DNA of 64,000 nt from Brevundimonas sp. (GCF_016742135.1 NZ_JACVCG010000006.1:1-64000), one strand, 5' to 3'; positions 53,218-61,501 are shown, counted from the first letter of the stretch. A program made the numbers and translations. Notes: generated by a model from the letters alone, not told the origin.

Positions 53218-54359
53218 GCTGCCTTGCGGTGCATGAATGTCGATGATGCGACGGGTTCGAAGATGTGCTGCGCCAAATGCCTAACGACAGGCACCGCGAC
53301 ACCATCGCCAGTGAGGTGATAAGCTTCGTTGTAGTTTCGTGGCAATTTGTAGGAATCCTCTAGCCCCATCAGTCGGGCAGTTTCGCGTGCAGAAATTAGA
53401 CGCGAGCGGAGGCTGCTTCCGTCAACCACTATGATCACCTGCCTACTCGAACCACCAGCAGGCGTCCGCAAACATCCGGCCACGTCATCAAATCGGACTT
53501 CCGCGCGCTGAACTTTATGACCACGCTCGTCAATCCGCGTCCGACGATAGATACACCCCACCATACGACGTCCAGCACGTTTCGCTTGGTTGATCTTCGC
53601 AAGATTGATTGGCGACATCATCGCCACGAGCTTCTGAGTTTCTTCCGGCGTATGCCAACTGACGCTATCGGGCCGGTCCTCGATGAGGTCAGCGAATGTG
53701 CTCAGCCGGCGCTCAGGTGTCGGCACGTTCCACCAAATGAGGTGCTTTGAAACATCCGCTGGGAGCCCCCCCACAGCGCGGTTGAGGGCACCAGTGTGGA
53801 AGGGTTCAATGGGTCCCGGTGCGAGCAAGGACGCATCCAACTCAACACTCTTGTGAGCCCCTATCACAAAAAGGCGGGGCCTCGATTGCGGCACAAAGAG
53901 ATCGGCATTGATGACAAGTGCACCGAACCGATAGCCCGCTTCCGCGAATGTCTGGCAAATTGCCCGAAAGTCGCTACCACCGCGCGACGTCAGGGTGCCG
54001 CAGACATTTTCTACAGCCACGAGCTTCGGCGCTCGTCCGTCTTCGACCAAATCCGAGATGACCCGCCAAAAAGGGTAAAAAGTGCCGGAACGATCGCCCC
54101 CCAGACCGGCACCGGCACCAGCCAATGACAAGTCCTGACAGGGAAATGAGCCCCATACCAAGTCTGGGTGGCCGAGCACGTCCGATGCCTTGACGTTTGC
54201 AACATCGCCAATGGAAAGTTCGCCTTTAACCCCCCAGTTCGCTTGATACGAAAGACCCTTCTTGGCGTCGAAATCGTTTGCAAACAGGCAATCCCACCCG
54301 TCGCCGAGTCCAGCGCGAGCCATGCCGCCGCCAGCGAAGAATTCCAGAAATGATGGCAT
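53214..54359 (-). CDS. DNA (cytosine-5) methyltransferase
   Basis: A 381-residue C5-cytosine methyltransferase. Motif I is FLEFFAGGGMARAGL, motif IV GSFPCQDLSLAG with the catalytic Cys at 74, motif VI VENV at 116-119, motif VIII QSRPR at 158-162, and motifs IX-X include the C-terminal GDGVAVPVVRHLAQHI. The target recognition domain lies between about 175 and 290. It protects DNA by adding a methyl group to cytosine in the site cut by the GIY-YIG partner. The ATG at 54359 has GGAGGA five bases upstream; a GTG at 54371 would add four residues. Codon use and GC are lower than in the neighbours, a sign of transfer. Confidence 0.92.
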   Translation of the reverse strand: MPSFLEFFAGGGMARAGLGDGWDCLFANDFDAKKGLSYQANWGVKGELSIGDVANVKASDVLGHPDLVWGSFPCQDLSLAGAGAGLGGDRSGTFYPFWRVISDLVEDGRAPKLVAVENVCGTLTSRGGSDFRAICQTFAEAGYRFGALVINADLFVPQSRPRLFVIGAHKSVELDASLLAPGPIEPFHTGALNRAVGGLPADVSKHLIWWNVPTPERRLSTFADLIEDRPDSVSWHTPEETQKLVAMMSPINLAKINQAKRAGRRMVGCIYRRTRIDERGHKVQRAEVRFDDVAGCLRTPAGGSSRQVIIVVDGSSLRSRLISARETARLMGLEDSYKLPRNYNEAYHLTGDGVAVPVVRHLAQHIFEPVASSTFMHRKAA

Positions 54360-54536
54360 CGGTTCCTCCACCCCGAATCAGGCTGCCCCAGTTTGGGTAA
54401 TGATCCCGCCTCAAGCGAGGTAGATCACCAAAAACCTACCAGCACCTGAATTTCAGCCGACCTTGTTCGCCAAATGTTCTCGTAATGTCAAGTTGCGGCA
54501 TTCGCGCTAAGATGAGTCGGGCTTTGAGGAGGAGCG

Positions 54537-55226
54537 ATGTCGGATAGAATTTTCGAAGTGAACATTCGCCGGAACCTCGATGGAGCACAGTTGGGCTGGC
54601 CCGAGCGCGGCGAGGCTATGCCCGAGTCCACTTTGGGTGGGAACCAATCCTACTGCGACCTCCGTGGCATCCGGTGGCGCGAAGTCGGTGAGGTTCTCAC
54701 GCGTGAGCGGGTGTATCTGGACCGCTTGCTATCAGACCAGATCAACGAAGATGATTTGGATGAAGAACTTTGGAGTGCAGCTGACAGAGGCGAGCCTCCG
54801 TTAGAGGGGTTGGACCCTGGGGTGGCGAGCGCGGTTTTTGCTTTGTCCGCGTCAGGGGCCGTCACAGCCTACAGCTGCAACGGCGGCGCGTTTGGAAACC
54901 GGCACAATTCAAAGCACCCCGTCGTAGCATTCTTTACTCGCCAAAGGATGGTCCCTCTGCTGCTTGCATGTGCTGAGAAGGCTGACATTGGCTTAGAGAA
55001 TGCAACCAATGGCATTGCAATTGCTTACGCCGACCGAGTGACCAAGTTATACGATTTTGCCGTCGAGATTTACGAAAATAGAAGCTCGTTCAATCGCTTG
55101 AAGCGAAATATTTCTGCTTCGAGCATCGATCGTAACACCTCTGAGTCAAACGCCGCAATCGCTACTGGCCGAGGCCAACGGACCCAATGTCCCCGAGCGG
55201 AATGTAGCCTTGACAAGGCAGGCTAG
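54537..55226 (+). CDS. Unrecognised protein of the restriction-modification island
   Basis: A 229-residue protein without signal or membrane segment. GGAGGAG precedes the ATG at 54537. The N-terminal 90 residues are acidic; the central part (about 95-165) has SASGAVTAYSCNGGAFGNRH, then HPVVAFFTRQRM and LLLACAEKADIGLENATNGIAIAYAD, which look like a compact alpha/beta domain; the C-terminal 40 residues are polar and probably disordered. I recognise no family. It is divergent from the methyltransferase and shares its lower GC, so it may have arrived with it and could be an accessory defence gene, but this is speculation from position only. Confidence 0.7.
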   Translation: MSDRIFEVNIRRNLDGAQLGWPERGEAMPESTLGGNQSYCDLRGIRWREVGEVLTRERVYLDRLLSDQINEDDLDEELWSAADRGEPPLEGLDPGVASAVFALSASGAVTAYSCNGGAFGNRHNSKHPVVAFFTRQRMVPLLLACAEKADIGLENATNGIAIAYADRVTKLYDFAVEIYENRSSFNRLKRNISASSIDRNTSESNAAIATGRGQRTQCPRAECSLDKAG

Positions 55227-55321
55227 AGCCCGGCGATCATTCGCAGAACCAGCGCAGCCTGCGCCGCAGTCCCCAATGTCAGCAAGCCCACCAAAGCCCA
55301 CTCTGTCCTGTCTCGCCCCAT
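55223..55321 (-). CDS. Possible 32-residue hydrophobic small protein
   Basis: An ATG at 55321 opens a 32-codon frame ending TAG at 55223. It encodes MGRDRTEWALVGLLTLG followed by further hydrophobic residues and a short basic end: a charged N-terminus and one predicted membrane helix (about 8-30). Such a helix is more than expected by chance in a random short frame. Upstream is only a weak GGGGC stretch, so initiation is uncertain. It overlaps the end of the gene at 54537-55226 by 4 bases. It might be a small membrane or toxin-like peptide; no function is claimed. Confidence 0.3.
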   Translation of the reverse strand: MGRDRTEWALVGLLTLGTAAQAALVLRMIAGL

Positions 55322-55477
55322 AGCGCGGCCCCGACGGCCCTAACGGTGAACCGTTCAGACAACCTATCCTGGTATTTCCTTAACCGCTATCGTTGAGCTT
55401 CAACCGCACCGCTTTGCGAGCCCATCCTCGGACGTCGCCACGTGAATCCCTACCGCCCTCTGGCGGGGCTCCAGAGC
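55322..55477. other. Intergenic region before the methyltransferase-like gene
   Basis: About 155 bases with no RNA or terminator recognised. It contains an AT-richer segment around 55365-55390 that may hold the promoter for the gene at 55478. Confidence 0.4.
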
Positions 55478-56095
55478 ATGAGAGTCCTCGTCGCCTGCGA
55501 ATATAGCGGCACGGTCCGCAATGCCTTCTTGGACATGGGGCATGATGCTTGGTCGTGCGATCTGTTGCCGAGCGAGGACGGGTCCAATCGGCATATCATC
55601 GGGGATGCCCGCGACCTTTTGAATGATGGGTGGGACCTGCTGATGGTCGCACACCCGCCTTGCACGAGATTATGCAATTCGGGTGTGCGATGGCTGACGA
55701 AGCCGCCTCCCGGCAAAACCAAGGAAGAGATGTGGCGCGAGCTAGAGGAAGGCGCGGCGCTGTTCTCGGACTTTTGGAACGCCCCGATTGATCGCATTGC
55801 GATTGAGAACCCGGTGATGCACAAGCACGCCAAGGCCCGGATCGCCAACTTTGAGGATTTCGCTCAGAGCATTCAGCCTTGGCAGTTCGGGCATGGGGAG
55901 ACAAAGCGAACCTGTCTGTGGCTGAAGAACCTGCCACCACTGGTGCCGACGAACATCGTCGATGGCCGGGCGCAGCGGGTTCACCGAATGCCGCCGTCCG
56001 CCGACCGTTGGAAGGAGCGTTCGCGCTTCTATCCCGGGATTGCCAAGGCTATGGCCGAGCAGTGGACCGAGGCGGCGATGGCCGAGGCCGCTTAG
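55478..56095 (+). CDS. Phage-type DNA methyltransferase-like protein
   Basis: A 205-residue protein starting MRVLVACEYSGTVRNAF, whose first block resembles motif I of cytosine methyltransferases (as in EYSG, then a GHDAWSCDLLPSE segment). The motif IV-like stretch is MVAHPPCTRLCNSG with PPC replacing the usual PCQ, and a later IENPVMHKH resembles motif VI. Proteins of this type are common in phages and prophages and are annotated as hypothetical or methyltransferase-like; activity is not established. The C-terminal part (PPSADRWKERSRFYPGIAKAMAEQW) is typical of the group. I start it at 55478 to match the family N-terminus; an in-frame GTG at 55442 is possible. Probably a phage-derived gene. 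Confidence 0.75.
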   Translation: MRVLVACEYSGTVRNAFLDMGHDAWSCDLLPSEDGSNRHIIGDARDLLNDGWDLLMVAHPPCTRLCNSGVRWLTKPPPGKTKEEMWRELEEGAALFSDFWNAPIDRIAIENPVMHKHAKARIANFEDFAQSIQPWQFGHGETKRTCLWLKNLPPLVPTNIVDGRAQRVHRMPPSADRWKERSRFYPGIAKAMAEQWTEAAMAEAA

Positions 56096-56144
56096 GCACC
56101 AGCTACGTCCGATCCTGACGCAGGCACCCTCTATCCTGCCCCGC

Positions 56145-57029
56145 ATGGATATGACCCTGCCCCCGGCTGTGCCTCTGCCGGATCCGCCGAGGGCGGATCG
56201 GCCGGCGCATTATCGTCTGTCGACCGAGACCTGGCTGCTGATCCTGAAAGAGTATCGGGAGGGGGCGACGGCGCCCTTTCTGGCCGACAAGTGGCGGGTG
56301 TCGGAGCATGCCCTGCGGCGGCGCATCACCCTGCACGGGGCGACCAAGCGCGAGTGGGGCGACAGTCAGGCGATCGCCATGGCCACAGCCCGCGAGGCCG
56401 AGCTAGAGGAGGCGCGGCGGAACAGCCCCGAGGCGGTGGCGGCGCGTCTGTTTGCCGGCCTGCCGATGCCTGCGGACGACGGGACGGTCGAGGACGGCGC
56501 TGAGGACCCGGCGGCGCTGGCGCGCATGGCGACGCTGGCGTCCGGGCGGGCCATGCGCGGGCGGCTGTGGGCCGAGGCGCGGGCGCTGGGGGCGCTGGCC
56601 GAGACCTATCAGCGGCTGGCGGCGCGGGAGGCGGAGACGGAGGCTGCGGCTGCGGGAGGGGGCGGAGGCGTGCGGGGCAGCGGGCCGGACGGGGCGCTGA
56701 CGATTGCGGACCTGCCGCTGTCGCTGGTGCTGCAGGTGCTGGAGATGGGGACGGAGGAGAAGGTCGCCCTGTTCCGCTATCCGCCCGAGGGCCGACCCGA
56801 CCCGGACCGGGCGGTGCGGAAGGTCTTCTGGAAGATGGACGGGCTTCACCACCGCTCTCTGAGCCGGATGCATTATCGCCGGCTGGCAACCGAGTCGTGG
56901 GTCGAGGCGCTGGAAGAGGCGATGGCGGCGGCAGGGGTGCCGCTGCCGGAGGAAGGGCATCTGCGCGGCTGGCGGCTGATGTCGGACGATGAGGTGTTCG
57001 AGGGGGCGGCGCGCGAGATGGAGGGCTGA
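56145..57029 (+). CDS. Protein with N-terminal HTH, unknown function
   Basis: A 294-residue protein. Residues about 28-70 look like a helix-turn-helix (LILKEYREGATAPFLADKWRVSEHALRRRITLHG), of the kind seen in phage small terminase or resolvase-type DNA-binding proteins. A long Glu/Ala/Arg-rich helical middle (about 75-170) is followed by a Gly-rich break and a C-terminal region with MHYRRLATESWVEALEEAM. High GC and codon use fit the host. I do not recognise a family and cannot choose between a phage-derived and a chromosomal regulator role. The start could be ATG 56145 or 56151; neither has a strong ribosome site. Confidence 0.65.
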   Translation: MDMTLPPAVPLPDPPRADRPAHYRLSTETWLLILKEYREGATAPFLADKWRVSEHALRRRITLHGATKREWGDSQAIAMATAREAELEEARRNSPEAVAARLFAGLPMPADDGTVEDGAEDPAALARMATLASGRAMRGRLWAEARALGALAETYQRLAAREAETEAAAAGGGGGVRGSGPDGALTIADLPLSLVLQVLEMGTEEKVALFRYPPEGRPDPDRAVRKVFWKMDGLHHRSLSRMHYRRLATESWVEALEEAMAAAGVPLPEEGHLRGWRLMSDDEVFEGAAREMEG

Positions 57030-57131
57030 GGCGGGGCCGGGTGGCCTCCCCCTGCCCGCTCCCTCTCGCCATTCGCGGGCGGGCGGGGTAGGTGACTGCC
57101 CTTTCCGGTTTTGCAGTACAGGACGGCTCTC

Positions 57132-57842
57132 ATGACCGCCTCTCCGTCTCCCGCCTTTTCGCCGCTGAACGACCTCGAGGTGCTGCTGATGGCGGCCAGC
57201 TCGGGCGGGGCGGATGAGCGCGCGGCCTTTGAGGCGGCGGTGCCGGAGGGCAAGCTGTGGGCCGTGGTGGCCGAGGAGGATGCGGCGCGCGACACCCTGC
57301 GGCTGCGCACGGTGACGCCCCGGGACGGGCGGCCGGCGACGGCGATCTTTACGGCACGCGAGCGGGCGCTGGCGGTGTTCGGCGAGGATGCGACGGCCGA
57401 GGCATTTGACGGGCGGGCGCTGCTGGAGGTGATCTGCGTCAATCCGGCGGTGCTGAACCCGGGCCAGCCCTATGGGGTGTCGTGGCCGCCGGCGGCCCTG
57501 TCGGCGATGATCGGCCGGACCCTGCCCGAGCCCGGCGCGCGCTATCCGACCCATCTGGCCAGGCCGAAGGAGACGCCCGACGGGCTGGTCGAGGGGCTGA
57601 CGCGCGAGTTCGAGGCCGATCCCTCGGTCAAGGCGGCGTGGCTGGCGCTGGCGCGCTGGTCGGACAGCGAGGATGCGGGCTTCTACCTCGATGTGCGGAT
57701 GCCTGAGGGCGAGGCGCAGTTGCCGGGCCTGATGAACCGGGCGCTGGCCGGTGTGGTGCTGGACGCGCGTCTGGACGCGGGGGTGCGCGCGCCCGGGGCA
57801 CCCGCTGGCATCGGGCTGGAGATCGTGGCGCCGCGGGACTGA
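57132..57842 (+). CDS. SseB-family protein
   Basis: A 236-residue cytoplasmic protein with two SseB-like halves. The N-terminal domain (about 10-115) has NDLEVLLMAASSGGADERAAFEAAV, a conserved FTARERALAVFGE segment and GRALLEVICVNPAVLNPGQPYGVSWP; the C-terminal domain (about 130-235) contains ARPKETPDGLVEGLTREFEADPSVKAAWLAL. SseB was named for enhanced serine sensitivity in E. coli, but the biochemical role is unknown. The ATG at 57132 lacks a strong upstream purine run. It lies 102 bases behind the HTH gene, upstream of tRNA-Leu. Confidence 0.75.
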   Translation: MTASPSPAFSPLNDLEVLLMAASSGGADERAAFEAAVPEGKLWAVVAEEDAARDTLRLRTVTPRDGRPATAIFTARERALAVFGEDATAEAFDGRALLEVICVNPAVLNPGQPYGVSWPPAALSAMIGRTLPEPGARYPTHLARPKETPDGLVEGLTREFEADPSVKAAWLALARWSDSEDAGFYLDVRMPEGEAQLPGLMNRALAGVVLDARLDAGVRAPGAPAGIGLEIVAPRD

Positions 57843-57947
57843 GGGCCGCTGACGGATTTTCGTCATATGCCCGTTGACCGGACCCGGAGCCTGCCTTATG
57901 GGTCCGCGCCTTCCCGGACGATGTGTCGCTGATGCGTCGGCCCGAGA

Positions 57948-58034
<87 letters not shown>

Positions 58035-58113
58035 GTTCTTCGAAACGGCGCTGCATCCTGACGATGCGGCGCCGTTCGTTTATGGTCCTCATGCACGTGA
58101 ACAGGCGGGACGC

Positions 58114-58728
58114 ATGACAGTACATCTGCACAGGGGCGATCTGCCCGACGGTCTGGACCTCGGGGCCGTGGTGGCGGTCGATTCCGAGACCATGGGCCTG
58201 CGCTATCGCCGCGACCCGCTGTGCGTGGTGCAGCTGTCGGCCGGGGACGGGGATGCCCATCTGGTCCAGCTGGACCGCGACGCCTATGACTGTCCGAACC
58301 TGAAGCGGCTGCTGGCGGACCCGGCTGTGCTCAAGATCTTCCACTTCGGCCGGTTCGACATCGCCATGTTCCAGCTGTGGCTGGGGGTGGAGACGCGGCC
58401 GGTCTATTGCACCAAGATCGCGTCCAAGCTGGCGCGCACCTACACCGACCGGCACGGGCTGAAGGATGTGGTGCGCGAACTGGCGGGGGTGGACCTGTCC
58501 AAGGCGCAGCAGAGCTCGGACTGGGGTGCGGAGACCCTGACCCCGGCGCAACAGGAATATGCTGCGTCGGACGTGCTGCACCTGCATGCCGTGCGCGAGC
58601 GGCTGGACGCCATGCTGGCGCGCGAGGGCCGCACGGGGCTGGCGGCCCAGCTGTTCGACTTCCTGCCCGTGCGGGCCCGGCTGGACCTGGACGGCTGGGA
58701 AGACACCGACATCTTTGCCCATAGCTGA
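58114..58728 (+). CDS. RNase D-like 3'-5' exonuclease
   Basis: A 204-residue DEDDy exonuclease. ExoI is VAVDSETMGL near residue 22, ExoII HFGRFDIAMF near residue 76, and ExoIII with YAASDVLHL near residue 149, placing the Tyr and Asp for a DEDDy type. It lacks the C-terminal HRDC domains of E. coli RNase D, as in the short alphaproteobacterial form. Trimming of tRNA or other small RNA 3' ends is the likely role, consistent with the tRNA-Leu 80 bases upstream. Its stop directly abuts the lptC start. Confidence 0.9.
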   Translation: MTVHLHRGDLPDGLDLGAVVAVDSETMGLRYRRDPLCVVQLSAGDGDAHLVQLDRDAYDCPNLKRLLADPAVLKIFHFGRFDIAMFQLWLGVETRPVYCTKIASKLARTYTDRHGLKDVVRELAGVDLSKAQQSSDWGAETLTPAQQEYAASDVLHLHAVRERLDAMLAREGRTGLAAQLFDFLPVRARLDLDGWEDTDIFAHS

Positions 58729-59379
58729 ATGACCGACACGCCCCCGCCCGAGGATCCGACGCCCGCGACCGCCGACAAGGCCCGGCGCTGGCGTGCCCAT
58801 TCGCGGCGGGTGATGCTGTACCGGCGGGTGCTGCCGATGGTGATCCTGCTGCTGGCCGGGGGGACGGTCGCCTGGATCGTGCTGCGGACCGCCATTTCGG
58901 ACGCCGAACGCCGCGCCGAACAGCGCACCGACGTGGCGCTGGACAATGCCCTCTACTATGGACAGGACGATCAGGGCCGGGCCTTCGTGATCGGGGCCAG
59001 GGGCGTGGTGCGGGTGGCGGAAACCGGCCATCTGCGCCTGGTCGGGCCGGTGCTGCGCCTCAATCTGGGAGGCACCAAGGTCACCGAAATGACGGCCGAC
59101 GGCGGCACCTATGACGAGGCCGCCCGCCGGGTGATCATCGGCCCCAATGTGCGGATTTCCGACGGGGGATCGGGCTTTGTGCTGACCACGCCGGAGGCCG
59201 TCGTCGATACCCGGACCGGTGTCGTCACCGGTGACAAGGGCGTTCAGGGCACCGGACCGCTTGGCACCATGGCCGCTTCGTCCTATGTCATCCGCGACCA
59301 GGGCGAGCGTATCGAGTTTCGCGGCACGGTCGACAACAAGGTGCGGGGCACCATCAATCCCGCATCGTCCCGGAGATAA
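58729..59379 (+). CDS. lptC: LPS export protein LptC
   Basis: A 216-residue LptC: short basic cytoplasmic N-terminus, one membrane helix (about 35-56), then a periplasmic beta-jellyroll (about 80-205) with repeated strands, e.g. KVTEMTADGGTYDEAARRVIIGPNVRI and FVLTTPEAVVDTRTGVVTGDKGVQGTGP. It links the LptB2FG transporter to LptA and passes lipopolysaccharide across the periplasm. It is longer than the E. coli protein (191) through its N-terminal tail. First of three genes lptC-lptA-lptB, following rnd-like gene without a gap. Confidence 0.88.
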   Translation: MTDTPPPEDPTPATADKARRWRAHSRRVMLYRRVLPMVILLLAGGTVAWIVLRTAISDAERRAEQRTDVALDNALYYGQDDQGRAFVIGARGVVRVAETGHLRLVGPVLRLNLGGTKVTEMTADGGTYDEAARRVIIGPNVRISDGGSGFVLTTPEAVVDTRTGVVTGDKGVQGTGPLGTMAASSYVIRDQGERIEFRGTVDNKVRGTINPASSRR

Positions 59380-59387
59380 GGTCGGCC

Positions 59388-59891
59388 ATGACCCGTTCCA
59401 GCAAACTGTCCCTGACCGTCGCGGCGGCCCTGGCGCTCAGCCTGGCCCTGCCCGGCACCGGCGTATCGCAGGACCCGTCGGCCGATCCGGTCATGTATAC
59501 GGGCCTGGTCTTCAGCTACACGCGAAACGGCTTTGCGCTGGAGGGCGAGGCCGAGATCCTGCAGGGCGACAACCGGCTGCGCGCCAACCGGATCGAGGCC
59601 TTCACCAACGCCAACTCCGACCTGTCGCGGGTCGAGGCGTCGGGCGAGGTGTTCTTTGTCACCCCTACACAAACCCTGCGCGGCGACCGGGCGGTCTATA
59701 ATCTCTCCAGCGCCGAGGTGGTGCTGACTGGCAATGTGATCGTGACGCAGGGCCGCAACGTCATGACCGGCAGTCGACTGGTCTATAATGTCCGCACCGA
59801 GAGCGCGCGGATGGAGGGGGCCCCCACCCCGACCGGCAACCGCGTGCAGGGGGTCTTCTATCCGAACGGCACCCCGGGCCAGGGCAACTGA
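59388..59891 (+). CDS. lptA: LPS transport periplasmic protein LptA
   Basis: A 167-residue LptA/OstA-type protein with a signal peptide (about 1-25, ending GVSQ). The mature beta-jellyroll contains GFALEGEAEILQGDNRLRANRIEAFT, VFFVTPTQTLRGDRAVYNLSSAEVVLTGNVIVTQGRNVMTGSRLVYNV, the pattern that defines the family. It forms the periplasmic bridge for lipopolysaccharide between LptC and LptD. Length is close to the E. coli form (185). Eight bases lie between lptC and lptA. Confidence 0.9.
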   Translation: MTRSSKLSLTVAAALALSLALPGTGVSQDPSADPVMYTGLVFSYTRNGFALEGEAEILQGDNRLRANRIEAFTNANSDLSRVEASGEVFFVTPTQTLRGDRAVYNLSSAEVVLTGNVIVTQGRNVMTGSRLVYNVRTESARMEGAPTPTGNRVQGVFYPNGTPGQGN

Positions 59892-59897
59892 TCCCCG

Positions 59898-60704
59898 GTG
59901 GCCCGCAAGGAACTCTCGGCGCTCAATCTGGATGAACGGCCAAAGGCGGCCGCGAAGGCCGCTGTGCCCAGGGCACCGGAACCCGACCGGGGTCTGAAGG
60001 CCCGCCATCTGGCGCGGTCCTTCGGCAAGCGGCAGGTGGTGCGCGATGTGTCGCTGACGGTCCACCGCGGCGAGGTCGCGGGCCTGCTGGGGCCGAACGG
60101 CGCGGGCAAGACCACCTGTTTCTATATGATCACCGGCCTGATCCCGCCGGACAGCGGCACCATCACCATCGACGGTGAGGACATCACCCACCAGCCCATG
60201 TACCAGCGCGCGCGCATGGGCCTGGGCTATCTGGCGCAGGAAGCCTCGATCTTTCGCGGCATGACGGTCGAGGAAAATGTCCGCGCCGTCGTCGAACTGC
60301 ACAAGACCGGCCAGGCCGCCGTCCGCGAGGAGACCGACCGCCTGCTGGAGGAGCTGAGCGTCAGCCACCTGAAACATGCCCCGGCCCTGGCGCTGTCAGG
60401 CGGCGAGCGGCGGCGGGTGGAAATCGCCCGGGCGCTGGCGGGCGACCCGGCCTTCATGCTGCTGGACGAACCCTTTGCCGGCATCGACCCCCTGGCCATC
60501 GCCGACATCCGGCATGTGATCCGCTATCTGGCCGACCGGGGCATCGGCGTGCTGATCACCGACCACAATGTCCGCGAGACCCTGGACATCATCGACCGGG
60601 CCGCGATCATCGCCGGGGGCGAGCTGCTGTTCGAGGGCACCGCCGCAGAAATCGTCTCCAACCCCGACGTCCGCCGGGTGTATCTGGGCGATATGTACGG
60701 GTAG
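59898..60704 (+). CDS. lptB: LPS export ABC ATPase LptB
   Basis: A 268-residue ABC ATPase. Walker A is GPNGAGKTT near residue 70, the Q-loop and signature ALSGGERRRVEIARAL near 162, Walker B FMLLDEPFAGIDP near 183 and the switch His in ITDHNVRE. LptB-specific features include GLGYLAQEASIFRGMTVEEN. It powers extraction of lipopolysaccharide by LptFG (encoded elsewhere). The N-terminal 30 residues (basic, Ala/Pro-rich) extend beyond E. coli LptB. The GTG at 59898 follows lptA by 6 bases. Confidence 0.95.
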   Translation: MARKELSALNLDERPKAAAKAAVPRAPEPDRGLKARHLARSFGKRQVVRDVSLTVHRGEVAGLLGPNGAGKTTCFYMITGLIPPDSGTITIDGEDITHQPMYQRARMGLGYLAQEASIFRGMTVEENVRAVVELHKTGQAAVREETDRLLEELSVSHLKHAPALALSGGERRRVEIARALAGDPAFMLLDEPFAGIDPLAIADIRHVIRYLADRGIGVLITDHNVRETLDIIDRAAIIAGGELLFEGTAAEIVSNPDVRRVYLGDMYG

Positions 60705-60778
60705 TGGTTCGGACGGTCTTGCCCGCCAAGGATCGGTGTCGCCTTGACGCGTGACGCGCCGGGTGTGGCGAAGAGGTT

Positions 60779-60878
60779 CATCACAAAGAACACCAAGGAG
60801 GCACGAAGAGCACCAAGAGGGGGTGTCTGGCTCCGACCCCGTTGTGTCCTTTGTGAGGGCTTTGTGGCCTTTGTGATG
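60779..60878. repeat. Inverted intergenic repeat with about 10-bp periodic units
   Basis: The outer arms CATCACAAAG and CTTTGTGATG are perfect complements. Inside the left half CAC-A/C/G-AAG occurs four times at 9-11-base spacing; in the right half CTTTGTG recurs about every 11 bases. The element lies in the 237-base gap after lptB. No gene or terminator with a T-run was recognised in the gap. Confidence 0.7.
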
Positions 60879-60941
60879 GACCCGCTTCGCGGAACGGCCG
60901 CCTGCCCGGACCGATCCCCGGGTCAAGCCATGGGTGAAGCC

Positions 60942-61412
60942 CTAGTCGGCCTCGATGTCCCGGAACCAGGGCCGGTCACAAGCTACGCCCTGCGTGGCCT
61001 TTTTCATTCGGTGGGCTGCCTTGCGCTCTGCTGAGGTGTCCGGCATGCCTTCCGTCTTGGCGCAGGCTTCGTCCGCCAACAGGAATTTCAGGTTATGCCC
61101 GGCATCTGAATGGCCAAGCGAGTCAGCAAGCCGAAGCCACCGAATAGCCTGCTCCTTGTCATGAGGCTCGTCGACGTTGGGGTCACCTTCACCACCTGCG
61201 AGGGTGTAAAAATTGGAGAGGCGAAAGGCGGCGTCCGCATCGCCGGCAAGCGCCTTTTGCTCAAGCGACATCATCTCCGCCGGAGTGAGGTCGAAGACTG
61301 TGCCGGTGCTCGCCTCGGCCACTTGCTCGTCCTGATGAGGCGTTGGCTCGCAAGCAGCGAGCGACACGGCGACAAAGCACGCCGAGAGAGACAGCAACTC
61401 GCGTCCGCGCAC
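60942..61412 (-). CDS. Sel1-repeat-like lipoprotein
   Basis: A 156-residue lipoprotein with signal LLSLSACFVAVSLAAC (Cys21). The mature part contains a Sel1/TPR-like unit: KALAGDADAAFRLSNFYTLAG, then DKEQAIRWLRLADSLGHSDAGHNLKFLLADE, which is a degenerate pair of Sel1 repeats, and a Cys-containing tail. Such repeats mediate protein contacts; the role is unknown. It starts at GTG 61412 behind a GGGGG stretch. It lies on the opposite strand between lptB and rpoN and has lower GC than both, so it may be an insertion into a normally continuous cluster. Confidence 0.72.
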   Translation of the reverse strand: MRGRELLSLSACFVAVSLAACEPTPHQDEQVAEASTGTVFDLTPAEMMSLEQKALAGDADAAFRLSNFYTLAGGEGDPNVDEPHDKEQAIRWLRLADSLGHSDAGHNLKFLLADEACAKTEGMPDTSAERKAAHRMKKATQGVACDRPWFRDIEAD

Positions 61413-61501
61413 TTCAACCCCCGTTAACCGCTTCGCGACATGATGCCTCCAGCAAGTTTCGGGCCACGGTGTCCGAACGGGGTTCGGTAGGGACGGTTGC
61501 G

